Part shown: positions 6,435 to 13,570 of the stretch, one piece after another | How the letters are laid out: each line of letters opens with the position of its first letter | Position numbering within the stretch: position 1 is the stretch's first letter | Assembly (NCBI GenBank): GCA_039934475.1 | Contig: JBDTMC010000184.1 | Coordinates: 1-13,570, forward strand | DNA length: 13,570 bases | Reading direction: 5' to 3' | Source of the DNA: JBDTMC01 sp039934475 | GTDB lineage: Bacteria; Acidobacteriota; Terriglobia; Bryobacterales; Bryobacteraceae | Translations under genes and position numbers: made by a program | Notes under the pieces: model-generated | Told to the model about the DNA's origin: nothing | Seen by the model: the letters and a program-made list of their open reading frames with translations, nothing else | Databases searched by the model: none

Positions 6435-7004
6435 TCAGTGCGCGGCGCCCGCTACATCGCCCTGCGCTTCCATCTCTACATCCACTGTGTCTTCCACCCG
6501 CAGGAAGAGAGTGCTTGGGTTCTTCAAACCCCAACTGATGTAGGGCACTTTGAAGGCGATCTTCGCAGTCAGTTTCTGCTGTTCGCAGTGGCTGTGAACC
6601 TTCATCGAGAGCTCATGGGAGCCGCCGTGGAGGGTGAACGCGCCGTGCAGAACGACGTCGCTATCACCGTTTAGATTCACCGGACCTTCCACGCGGTCGG
6701 GCACGAAGACGATCTGCGGGAACTTCGGGCTCTCAATGATGCTCTTATGCATGCGTCCGTCGCGGGAGCCGTTGCCGCTCTCACCGCTGGTGGCGTCCAC
6801 AACCAGTTGCCCGCCGGCTTTGCCTGTGGCCGGGTCAAACGAGAGAGTGCCGCTCTTCAGCTTGAATGTGCCGTGAACCTTGTGCAGCACCGAGTCCAAA
6901 CTCCAATTGATTTTGGTCGCCCCCGGGTCGATCTTGATCTGTACTTCGTCGGCGTAGACAGGGACGGCGAGCGCCGTCAGAACAAATGCCAAAACGCGTT
7001 TCAT
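6435..7004 (-). CDS. Secreted YceI-family lipocalin-like lipid-binding protein
   Basis: From the ATG at 7004 the protein has 189 residues and opens with a clean signal peptide (MKRVLAFVLTALAVPVYA, cleavage before DE), so it is periplasmic or secreted. An ATG at 7022 in the same frame would put MGDSNS in front of the signal and is less likely. The 7004 start overlaps the stop of the flavoprotein gene as ATGA, and GGGGGA lies about 10 nt upstream, suggesting translational coupling. Family marks: the strand IDPGATKINWSLDSVLHKVHG (25-45), the SGNGSRDGRMHKSIIESPKFP block at 77-97, and the HGAFTLHGGSHEL strand at 120-132. YceI proteins form an extended beta-barrel that binds isoprenoid quinones or other amphiphiles. 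Coupling to a type III PKS and a flavoprotein suggests it carries or sequesters their lipid product (inference). Confidence 0.9.
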   Translation of the reverse strand: MKRVLAFVLTALAVPVYADEVQIKIDPGATKINWSLDSVLHKVHGTFKLKSGTLSFDPATGKAGGQLVVDATSGESGNGSRDGRMHKSIIESPKFPQIVFVPDRVEGPVNLNGDSDVVLHGAFTLHGGSHELSMKVHSHCEQQKLTAKIAFKVPYISWGLKNPSTLFLRVEDTVDVEMEAQGDVAGAAH

Positions 7005-8104
7005 TGAATTGCTATCCCCCATCCAAGCACTGCTACCGAAGCCGCGATACGGGCGAATCCGACGTGGCCGACGTGCAACGCCAGAAGGTCGCGGAACAAG
7101 TTGGGACGCCGGCTCATGGCGCGTACGGCGCGGCCGCGGATGGCAGGCCAGCGGTCCAACGTCAACATCATGTCAGCCATAAAGACGGGACGGCGGGCGA
7201 GGGCGTGATGCTCCTGTTCGTAATTGGCCAGGCTTCCGGAGGCCATCGCCGCGGCCAAGGATTCGGCTTGCTGGAAGGCAAGACAGAGGCCCTCGCCGGT
7301 GATGGGATCGACCGTACCTGAGGCATCGCCGATCAACGCGACGCAGCCGCGCGTGACACGATGCAGACGGCGAGTGGAAGCGGGGGCGCCGCGCTCCTCT
7401 GAGGAGGGGTCGGCTCCAGACAGGCGTTCGGCCAGTTGTGGAAACGTGGGCAACGCGGCGTCAATCCGGAACCGCGAATCGCGCGCGATCAGAACGAGGC
7501 AGATCTCATTCTCGGAGACTGGGGTGACGTAGAACTGGCGCTCGTCACCCCAATGAATCTCCATCATGCGGGACCAGGGGGCAACGCGAAAGTGGCGGCG
7601 AAAGGCCACGCGGCGCGACTCACGGCGGACCGTATCGAGGGCGGCCCAGCGGCGGACGCCCGACTGTGGTCCATCGGCGCCGACGATCCATCGCGCACGG
7701 ACGACGGTAGCGCCCAGGCGAACCCGTCCTTGGCTCTCCAGTGTCGCGGGCGTACCCCAACTCATCTCCACGCCGGCGCGTTCGGCGGCCGCAACCATCA
7801 TCGAACTGAGCAGCGTGCGCCGGATACCGAGACCTTCGCCTTCCGGAAATGGCGCGGCGACGGAATTGACGCCGGCGACGAAGCGGATGCCCCCAAACAA
7901 GAAGCCGGAGGAAGCGGGAATGGCGAGGCCGATGCGGTCTGCCGCCGCGCGCGAATCGGGCATCAGCCCTTCGCCGCACGCTTTGTCGATGGGCGGCTGT
8001 ACGGTATCCGCGAGCATCACGCGTAAGCCCTGGCGACGCGCGGCAATCGCGGCGGCCAAGCCCGCCGGACCGGCTCCCACGATGAAGACATCCGTGTCAA
8101 ACAT
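7001..8104 (-). CDS. FAD-dependent oxidoreductase/hydroxylase (geranylgeranyl reductase-like fold)
   Basis: A 367-residue flavoprotein with no signal peptide. DVFIVGAGPAGLAAAIAARR at 5-24 is the dinucleotide-binding motif for the FAD ADP part; KACGEGLMPD at 41-50 is typical of the branch containing geranylgeranyl reductases and PKS-associated hydroxylases; GADGPQSGVRR at 142-152 is the second FAD motif, and ALIGDASGTVDPITGEGL at 256-273 the GD motif. The last 25 residues are rather hydrophobic (VGFARIAASVAVLGWGIAI) and may touch the membrane. It starts 3 nt after the PKS stop, and its own stop overlaps the YceI start. Known type III PKS clusters (for example the srs genes of Streptomyces griseus) include a flavoprotein that hydroxylates the phenolic lipid. 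The same role, or reduction of an alkyl/isoprenoid chain, is the best guess here; the sequence does not decide between them. Confidence 0.88.
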   Translation of the reverse strand: MFDTDVFIVGAGPAGLAAAIAARRQGLRVMLADTVQPPIDKACGEGLMPDSRAAADRIGLAIPASSGFLFGGIRFVAGVNSVAAPFPEGEGLGIRRTLLSSMMVAAAERAGVEMSWGTPATLESQGRVRLGATVVRARWIVGADGPQSGVRRWAALDTVRRESRRVAFRRHFRVAPWSRMMEIHWGDERQFYVTPVSENEICLVLIARDSRFRIDAALPTFPQLAERLSGADPSSEERGAPASTRRLHRVTRGCVALIGDASGTVDPITGEGLCLAFQQAESLAAAMASGSLANYEQEHHALARRPVFMADMMLTLDRWPAIRGRAVRAMSRRPNLFRDLLALHVGHVGFARIAASVAVLGWGIAIQ

Positions 8105-8107
8105 GGG

Positions 8108-9157
8108 TTACCAGCGAAGCAGAATGAGTTCCGAGCAGAAGCCCGGACCCATCGCTCCCAAGACGCTGTAGGCACCCGGCTTCGGACGGCGTTTCATCAT
8201 AAACTCTTCGAGCACCACCAGCACGGAAGCGGACGAGAGGTTGCCCATCCGGCTGAGGCAATCCCAGGAGACGGAGAGAGCGTCGCGGCCGATGCCGAGC
8301 GCCGCGGCGGTAGCCTCCAGCACCTTAGGCCCTCCGGTGTGCATGATCCAACTGTCAACGTCCTTCCGCGACAGCGAGGCGCCCGCCAGCAAGCGGTCTA
8401 CATCGGGTCCAAGGTTTTGGCGCACGACATCCGGCACTCCGGGCGAGAGCACGATGCGAAAGCCTTTCTCTGAAATGTCCCAGCCCATCACGTCTTCAGT
8501 GTCCGGATAGAAGGTGGATTGCGTGGCAAGGATGGTAGGGCCGGGGACATCGTACTCATCGCCAGCCACCAGGACCGCAGCCGCGCCATCGCCGAACAAG
8601 CCGGCCGAAATCAGGTTGGCGATGGATACGTCATCGCGCTGTAGAGTGAGCGAACACGTCTCCACGCTCACCAGGGCCGCCACCTGGTCCGGATAGGCGC
8701 GTACAAAGTCGGCGGCGCGCGAGATGCCAGCGGCACCGCCTACGCAGCCGAGGCCGAATACCGGTATGCGCCGGATACCTCGGGGAAGGCTTAACCGGTT
8801 GATGAGGCGTGCGTCGACGGAGGGGCTGGTGACGCCCGTAATGGACATGAACAGCAGCGTGCCGAGTTTCTCAGCCGGGACGCGGCCCCGTTGCATCGCG
8901 CAAGCGAGGGAGCGCACGCCAAGCTCTTCCGCCGTCTTGGCCCAGGCGCGATTGGAATCGCCCCACGTCTGCAGGCCGTAGTATTCCAGTAGTGGCAACG
9001 CCAAATGGCGACCGGCGACGCCAGTGTTGGCGAACAGGCGTGCGAGCATGTTCGGATTTTGCAGGCGGCCGCTCCAATGCAGTTGGAGGGGGGCCAGGAG
9101 TTCGTCCTGCGTGTAGTAGTGCGGCGGAAACGCCGACGCTGCGCTAATGATTTTCAT
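8108..9157 (-). CDS. Type III polyketide synthase (chalcone/stilbene/alkylresorcinol synthase family)
   Basis: From the ATG at 9157, 2 nt after the aminotransferase stop, the protein has 349 residues, the normal size; the open frame to 9205 overlaps the aminotransferase and adds no family sequence. The thiolase-fold catalytic triad is visible: C138 in FGLGCVGGAAG, H273 in WIMHTGGPKVLEA and N306 in SRMGNLSSASVL. FGDGAAAVL at 188-196 and LGAMGPGFCSELILL at 333-347 are also typical. These homodimeric enzymes extend a CoA-linked starter with malonyl-CoA and cyclise to resorcinols, pyrones, phloroglucinols or tetrahydroxynaphthalene. The starter cannot be read from sequence alone. The downstream flavoprotein and YceI genes favour a modified lipophilic product. 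DpgB, DpgC and DpgD partners of dihydroxyphenylglycine pathways are absent. Expression is probably coupled to the genes on either side. Confidence 0.94.
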   Translation of the reverse strand: MKIISAASAFPPHYYTQDELLAPLQLHWSGRLQNPNMLARLFANTGVAGRHLALPLLEYYGLQTWGDSNRAWAKTAEELGVRSLACAMQRGRVPAEKLGTLLFMSITGVTSPSVDARLINRLSLPRGIRRIPVFGLGCVGGAAGISRAADFVRAYPDQVAALVSVETCSLTLQRDDVSIANLISAGLFGDGAAAVLVAGDEYDVPGPTILATQSTFYPDTEDVMGWDISEKGFRIVLSPGVPDVVRQNLGPDVDRLLAGASLSRKDVDSWIMHTGGPKVLEATAAALGIGRDALSVSWDCLSRMGNLSSASVLVVLEEFMMKRRPKPGAYSVLGAMGPGFCSELILLRW

Positions 9158-9159
9158 GT

Positions 9160-10524
9160 TTAGAGGTTCACCGCGCGGCGGGCAAGAGTAAGAGCTTCCG
9201 TCCACACAGCGCCTGAACTATAGAGTGCATCAACCACCGACCCAATTGCATCCACGAAGCGGTCAAGGTGCGATTCCGTTGCCACCAGGGGAGGCGCCAC
9301 TTTCAACACGAGGAAGTTGTTACCACAAATCTGCGTGAGAATATTCCAATCGCGATAGAGGGTGGTGACCAACACCTGTCCGAACATTCCCGGATGAATG
9401 TGGCGGAATGCTTCAAACGGGAGGCGCAACCGCATTTCAGAAGGCTGTTGGAACTCGATGCCGGAAAGCAATCCCATCCCGCGGACGTCCTTCACGATGC
9501 TGTATTTCGCCAGACGCTCGCGCAGGCGCTGCCGCAGCTGTTCGCCGAGCAAGGTGGCTCTAGGTCCGAGATTCTCGCTTTCCAAGACGTCGAGTGTGGC
9601 CAAGCCGGCGCGCATGGCGAGTGAATTCTCACTGAACGTCGAGGTGTGGACAATGGCCCGCTTCAGGGAATCGTAGACCGCGTCGTAAACCTCATCCGTC
9701 ATCAGCAGGGCGCTCACGGGGACAAGCCCGCCACTGAGGGCTTTGGCCAATACGACCATGTCGGCCTGTACTTTGAACTGTTGCGAGGCGAGGAATTTGC
9801 CGGTGCGGTAGAGCCCCGTCTGCACTTCGTCTAACACGAAGAGCGCGCCGTGCTTGCGGCATAGTTCGCCAGCCTCACCCAGATAATTCGGGTCGGGGAT
9901 CTTAATGCCCGCTTCCGATTGCAGCGGCTCGACAAAGAAGGCGGCGTATTTGCCGCTCTTCAGTTTTTTCTGTAGCGCCTCCAGATCGTTGAAGGGTACG
10001 GCTTCGGTATCCGGCAGCATCGGGCCAAATTTGTCGCGCCAGAATTTGTCGCCCATCAGGGACAGCGCGCCGCACGTTAAACCGTGGAAGGCGCCCTCTG
10101 CGTATATAAGCCCGCTGCGACCCGTTTTCTTCCGCGCAAATTTGATGGCGGATTCTACGCCCTCGCTTCCGGAGCAGGCAAAGAAGGCCTTCTTCATCCC
10201 GCCACCGGCCAACCCGCACAAGCGCCGCGCCAGCGTACCGGCTAGATCGGGAACATGGCTCTGAAGCATGGCCGGGCCGCGCCGGTCTAACTCGTCCTTG
10301 ATCGCGTCGATAACAGACTGGTGATTGTGCCCGATGTTGTGAACACAGTAACCCGATAGGAAATCAAGGATGGTGCGGCCGTCGGTGGTGAACAGCTCAA
10401 CCCCGGAACAGCGCTCATAGTGAGCGTTCATTCCCAGTAGTTCCAGTAGCCGGACCCACTGGGGATTTACATGTTGTGAATAGTCCGCGGTCTGTGCCGA
10501 GGTTTCAGTTTCGGAAATAGGCAT
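9160..10524 (-). CDS. Class III PLP-dependent aminotransferase
   Basis: A fold type I PLP enzyme of the ornithine/acetylornithine/GABA aminotransferase class. With the ATG at 10524 it has 454 residues and begins MPISETETSA; a GTG at 10596 would add 24 residues, overlap the LOG gene by 25 nt and lacks a ribosome site, so the start is uncertain. Numbered from 10524: SGSEGVESA at 118-126 binds the PLP phosphate, AFHG at 145-148 stacks the ring, D232 in LFVLDEVQTG pairs with the pyridine nitrogen, and K261 in MVVLAKALSGG is the Schiff-base lysine. The family moves an amino group between an omega-amine or amino acid and a 2-oxo acid or aldehyde. Its stop lies 2 nt from the type III PKS start, so it may provide or modify a nitrogen-bearing starter or product (inference). 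The substrate is not identifiable. Confidence 0.9.
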   Translation of the reverse strand: MPISETETSAQTADYSQHVNPQWVRLLELLGMNAHYERCSGVELFTTDGRTILDFLSGYCVHNIGHNHQSVIDAIKDELDRRGPAMLQSHVPDLAGTLARRLCGLAGGGMKKAFFACSGSEGVESAIKFARKKTGRSGLIYAEGAFHGLTCGALSLMGDKFWRDKFGPMLPDTEAVPFNDLEALQKKLKSGKYAAFFVEPLQSEAGIKIPDPNYLGEAGELCRKHGALFVLDEVQTGLYRTGKFLASQQFKVQADMVVLAKALSGGLVPVSALLMTDEVYDAVYDSLKRAIVHTSTFSENSLAMRAGLATLDVLESENLGPRATLLGEQLRQRLRERLAKYSIVKDVRGMGLLSGIEFQQPSEMRLRLPFEAFRHIHPGMFGQVLVTTLYRDWNILTQICGNNFLVLKVAPPLVATESHLDRFVDAIGSVVDALYSSGAVWTEALTLARRAVNL

Positions 10525-10571
10525 TGGCAACGAAAAGACGTTCCTAACGGCGATTTCGGTACAGCGGAAGT

Positions 10572-11153
10572 TTACAAAGGTACGGAGGTTATCCACTTTT
10601 CATGATGTACTGGGGCGTATTGTTTCATGCGCTCCAGCAATGCGTGCGGCGAGTCATCCACCAGAATCAATTGACGATGCTGAGCCTTTAACAGGTGTTG
10701 TCCGACGGCGTGATCCAGGAAGGTCAGAAACGCGTCATAGTAACCCGCAACATTTAACAGGCCGCAGGGTTTTCGGTGGATCGCGAGTTGCGCCCAAGTG
10801 AGGATTTCGCAGAACTCGTCCAATGTTCCGAAGCCGCCGGGCATAGCGATGAAGCCATCGGAGAGTTGTTCCATGAGGGCTTTGCGTTCATGCATGGAGG
10901 TTACTTCGTGTAACTCAGTGAGGCCGCGATGGGCAATCTCGCTCTGAATCAGGCTCGACGGCATTACGCCCACCACTTCCCCGCCCGCCGCCAGAGCCGC
11001 GTCGGCAATGGCGCCCATCATGCCCACTTTGGCGCCTCCGTACACCAGGCCCACGCCAGACTCTGCCAGTGAGCGGCCCAAGGTGCGGGCCGCTTCCATA
11101 TAGGCATCGCCCAAGCCGGGATTGGACCCGCAGAATACACAGATGCGCTTCAT
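10572..11153 (-). CDS. LOG-family (TIGR00730) nucleotide phosphoribohydrolase
   Basis: From the ATG at 11153 (MKRICVFCGS, the usual family beginning) the protein has 193 residues; an open extension to 11255 lies inside the upstream gene and is rejected. Motifs: CVFCGSNPG at 5-13, YGGAKVGMMGAIADAAL at 38-54, R90 in HERKALMEQL, and PGGFGTLDE at 105-113, the PGGxGTxxE signature carrying the catalytic glutamate and binding the phosphoribose. LOG enzymes hydrolyse cytokinin riboside 5'-monophosphates, and bacterial members also AMP-like nucleotides, to the free base and ribose 5-phosphate. The start is 2 nt from the stop of the phosphoesterase gene, and the aminotransferase begins 47 nt after its end. 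Whether it works with the PKS operon or is only co-transcribed is unknown. Confidence 0.92.
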   Translation of the reverse strand: MKRICVFCGSNPGLGDAYMEAARTLGRSLAESGVGLVYGGAKVGMMGAIADAALAAGGEVVGVMPSSLIQSEIAHRGLTELHEVTSMHERKALMEQLSDGFIAMPGGFGTLDEFCEILTWAQLAIHRKPCGLLNVAGYYDAFLTFLDHAVGQHLLKAQHRQLILVDDSPHALLERMKQYAPVHHEKWITSVPL

Positions 11154-11155
11154 TG

Positions 11156-13570
11156 TTATTCGCGCTCCTCGTCTTCCAAATCGAGCGACAGTGGGGCAAA
11201 GACGGCCTGCCGCGTGGCCGGATACGGCGTCTGCCACCCCTTCACGGAACCCCACAGGATGCGGTTCAGGCGATTCGACGGAGCGGCGTCGGGGATGCTG
11301 AAATTCATGCGGGCCGAATCAAGCGCGGCGCGCCGGGCCGGGCCTCGCAAGGCCTGCACGGGGGGATTCATTTCGTCAATCGGCTGCTTCGGCGTCACGA
11401 CCCGGTAGGGAGTAAAATCCGGCCGATCGGTAAAGCCGGCGCGCATGTCATTCGCAATGAGATCGAACAGGGACATGGTGGGCAGGCCGAGAATCAGTTC
11501 GATGGTTTTCAGCATGCTCTGGTGGGAATAGAAGGTGGAGTCGATGTGGCCGCGCTTCGTATACGGGCTGACGGCGAGGGCAACGGTGCGATGACCATCC
11601 ACGTGATCCACGCCTCCTTGCGCATCGTCTTCCACCACGAAGATGGCCATCTTCTTCCAGAACGGCGTTTGCGAAAGTGCATCCACCATCTGTCCCAACG
11701 CGAGATCGTTGTCGGCGGCCATCGCTTGCGGCGTGTTGGTGTTGGGCGTGGTCCCGTTGGTGTGATTGCTTGGCAGCAGGGCGATTACAAGATTCGGCAT
11801 TTTCCCGGCAGCCTCCCACTTCTTCACGTCGGCGAGAAAGAGGCGCGCCCGCACGACGTCCGGAATGTTTGTCGAATAGCCGGGAAATTGCGCGGCCAGG
11901 ATCTTGTTCATGGGTGCGATGGGCGCCACCACGTGGTAGTCACTGGCGAAATCGTCGCCCTTCTTCCAGCGCTCCAATAGCGCGGCGCGCCCGGCGAAAG
12001 GGGCTCGCGTGATGCCCGCGTACTCACCATAGATGCGGACGGTTTTGCCACGGGCCAGAGCGTAGTCCCAAAGGAACCCATTGCGGGAATAGGCAATGGG
12101 ATCGGCGCCATCGAAGGGATAACTTCGCCCGGTGTAGCCCGGCCACAGGCAGTAGGCGGTCTCATTGGCCTGGGTCACCCACTGATGGCCATCGGCGCTG
12201 TTGCCGCCAGTGGCGTAGAAGTTATCGAGCAGGACGAACTGGTCTGCCAGGCGGTGCTGATTGGGCGTGACGTCCTCACCGAACATGACCAGCGACGGGT
12301 CGCCATTGCCCTTCGACATGTCGCCCAGCACCTGATCGTAGGTGCGATTCTCCTTGATGATGTAGACGACGTGTTCGATCAATGAAGGCTCGCCGGAACG
12401 CGCCGGAATCGCGCTGGCGGGGACGTTCTGGGCCAGCACGGAATTCTGCTTCACCGGCCCCAGCGTGAGGTGATTATTCTCTGCCACCGCGGTGGTGTAA
12501 CTGGCCAGTTGCGCTTTCTCAGGCACGTCGATGACGGCCACCGAACCACGGTAGGAGTGGACGAATCGCTTGCGCGGCTCGTCCTTCCAACTGGAGCCTG
12601 CGCCTAACAGGGCCGACACGGCGATGCGCTTCCCATCGGCACTGACAGCGATGGAGTTGGGATACCACGCCGTGGGAATCAGGCCCGCGATTTTTCCCGT
12701 AGATGCTTCGATCACCGCGATCGCATTGATACCGCCGCACGCAACATAGACGTAGGCGCCGTTGGGCGCGACGGCTACCGCACCCGGAGCGACACCGGCC
12801 GTGCGTTCGGAGAAAGGCTGGATGGGAATGGTGCGCACGACGCGCTGCGTTTGCGAATCGATCACGGAAACCGAATCGGAATTCGAGTTGGCGACATAGA
12901 CGCGCGCGCGGGCTTCGTCCCAGGTGATGCCGTTCGGATGCAGGTCAACCGGAATCTGGTGGGTTACCGTTTTCGTTAAGAGGTCGATGCGCGTGACGGA
13001 GCCATTCGAGGCTACCCCTCGCGCATCCACCGCCACACGGTCTGCGTCGGGCGCCGTACCAGTGGGAGCGGTGACATCGCCGGGACCGGTAACGCGGCCA
13101 CCCCAATTGGTGACGTAGGCAACAGAGCCATCGGCATTTATCGCGACGCCGAACGGCGCGATTCCGGTGGCGACCGAGCCGAGCTGCTGGCTGGTGTCGG
13201 CATCCACAAGGGCAAGCTTGTTCTCGCGGGTCAGCGGTATGGCGACCACGCGCTGACCGGAAGCGTTTTTCTTTGCGGCCACAGCCAGCGCTCCCGCCAC
13301 GTCACGGCCCAGTTTACTGGCCAGAGGCATCATCGAACTGACATTTACGGTGACCAACTGAACGCCGGCCTCGCGGCCACCAGTCATGCTGAACAAAGGG
13401 CGATTGCGCTTATGATCGTAGACAATCCCTTGCAGACCGGCGCTACCGCCAAAGGCAACGCGCTCCAGTGTACGGTTCGCCTGATAGTCGAACTGAATCA
13501 CCTGGCCCGCGGTGAGAACCCAGACATCGTGGGCGGCCGCGCCGAACGCCACTCCGAAGACGCGACCTTC
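11156..13570 (-). CDS. YVTN beta-propeller/phosphoesterase bifunctional protein (N-terminus outside window)
   Basis: The minus-strand frame is open to the window edge, giving 804 residues before the TAA at 11158; a GTG at 13552 is internal, since upstream codons continue a propeller strand (GRVFG). Residues about 1-380 are YVTN/YncE-like propeller blades (GVAINADGSVAYVTNWG, HPNGITWDEARARVYVANSN, AVAPNGAYVYVACGG, PNSIAVSADGKRIAVS). Residues about 400-800 are a phosphoesterase of the PF04185 acid-phosphatase/phospholipase C type: VVYIIKENRTYD with E407 and D412, D460 and H462 in SADGHQW, EDD at 647-649, and D655, H656 and H660 in VDHVDGH, as metal-ligand candidates in the alkaline-phosphatase-like fold. 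Such proteins are usually exported and act on phosphate esters; a signal peptide would lie outside the window. The LOG gene starts 2 nt after its stop, so it is the first visible gene of the minus-strand run. Confidence 0.9.
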   Translation of the reverse strand, partial: EGRVFGVAFGAAAHDVWVLTAGQVIQFDYQANRTLERVAFGGSAGLQGIVYDHKRNRPLFSMTGGREAGVQLVTVNVSSMMPLASKLGRDVAGALAVAAKKNASGQRVVAIPLTRENKLALVDADTSQQLGSVATGIAPFGVAINADGSVAYVTNWGGRVTGPGDVTAPTGTAPDADRVAVDARGVASNGSVTRIDLLTKTVTHQIPVDLHPNGITWDEARARVYVANSNSDSVSVIDSQTQRVVRTIPIQPFSERTAGVAPGAVAVAPNGAYVYVACGGINAIAVIEASTGKIAGLIPTAWYPNSIAVSADGKRIAVSALLGAGSSWKDEPRKRFVHSYRGSVAVIDVPEKAQLASYTTAVAENNHLTLGPVKQNSVLAQNVPASAIPARSGEPSLIEHVVYIIKENRTYDQVLGDMSKGNGDPSLVMFGEDVTPNQHRLADQFVLLDNFYATGGNSADGHQWVTQANETAYCLWPGYTGRSYPFDGADPIAYSRNGFLWDYALARGKTVRIYGEYAGITRAPFAGRAALLERWKKGDDFASDYHVVAPIAPMNKILAAQFPGYSTNIPDVVRARLFLADVKKWEAAGKMPNLVIALLPSNHTNGTTPNTNTPQAMAADNDLALGQMVDALSQTPFWKKMAIFVVEDDAQGGVDHVDGHRTVALAVSPYTKRGHIDSTFYSHQSMLKTIELILGLPTMSLFDLIANDMRAGFTDRPDFTPYRVVTPKQPIDEMNPPVQALRGPARRAALDSARMNFSIPDAAPSNRLNRILWGSVKGWQTPYPATRQAVFAPLSLDLEDEERE

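Noticed and set aside
5804..6538. 244-residue plus-strand reading frame
   Set aside because: It is antisense to the first ABC domain of the ABC-F gene, whose Walker and signature motifs are unmistakable.
7436..8171. Two plus-strand reading frames of about 200 residues
   Set aside because: Both are antisense to the flavoprotein gene with its three FAD motifs and have low-complexity Arg/Ala/Pro composition.
8108..10524. Dihydroxyphenylglycine (DpgA-type) pathway
   Set aside because: A type III PKS beside an aminotransferase suggests it, but the DpgB/C/D partners are absent, and the aminotransferase is class III rather than the class I/II enzyme used in that pathway.
11069..11980. 303-residue plus-strand reading frame
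   Set aside because: It lies antisense to the LOG and phosphoesterase genes, is rich in Arg/Gly/His and has no recognisable motif; it is a shadow of high-GC coding on the other strand.
1..13570. CRISPR arrays, tRNA or rRNA genes, insertion sequences
   Set aside because: No regularly spaced repeats, cloverleaf-like sequences, rRNA stretches or transposase motifs were found by eye on either strand.

Overview
The window is GC-rich bacterial DNA packed with genes. Secreted glycoside hydrolases, a YVTN beta-propeller/phosphoesterase protein, signal peptides on unusual enzymes and many short intergenic gaps together resemble Acidobacteriota of the Solibacter/Bryobacter type. That placement is inference from gene style; no rRNA or marker gene is present.

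Left part (1-4416): a deoxy-sugar (L-fucose or L-rhamnose type) utilisation module. It holds the N-terminal part of a secreted GH29 alpha-L-fucosidase (minus strand, cut by the window start), a divergent L-fuconate dehydratase-like enolase-superfamily enzyme, a convergent IclR-family regulator, and then a divergent pair: a RhaM-type mutarotase and a HpcH/HpaI (2-keto-3-deoxy acid) aldolase. Together they suggest a non-phosphorylative route: release of fucose, anomer interconversion, (oxidation and lactone hydrolysis by enzymes not in this window), dehydration to a 2-keto-3-deoxy acid, and aldol cleavage to pyruvate plus lactaldehyde. The aldolase carries a clear N-terminal signal-peptide-like extension, which is unexpected for a cytosolic pathway.

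Middle (4417-4741): the only stretch over 300 bp without an intact gene. It holds what looks like a decayed HigA-type antitoxin on the minus strand.

Right part (4742-13570): seven consecutive minus-strand genes, most separated by 2-4 nt or overlapping. In transcription order they are a beta-propeller/phosphoesterase protein (5' end outside the window), a LOG-family phosphoribohydrolase, a class III PLP aminotransferase, a type III polyketide synthase, an FAD-dependent oxidoreductase/hydroxylase, a secreted YceI-family lipid-binding protein, and an ABC-F ATPase. Aminotransferase-PKS-flavoprotein-YceI form a tightly coupled core that looks like a small biosynthetic operon for a (poly)phenolic or alkyl-lipid product; I do not recognise it as a named system. 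A pair of overlapping inverted repeats lies between the YceI gene and the ABC-F gene.
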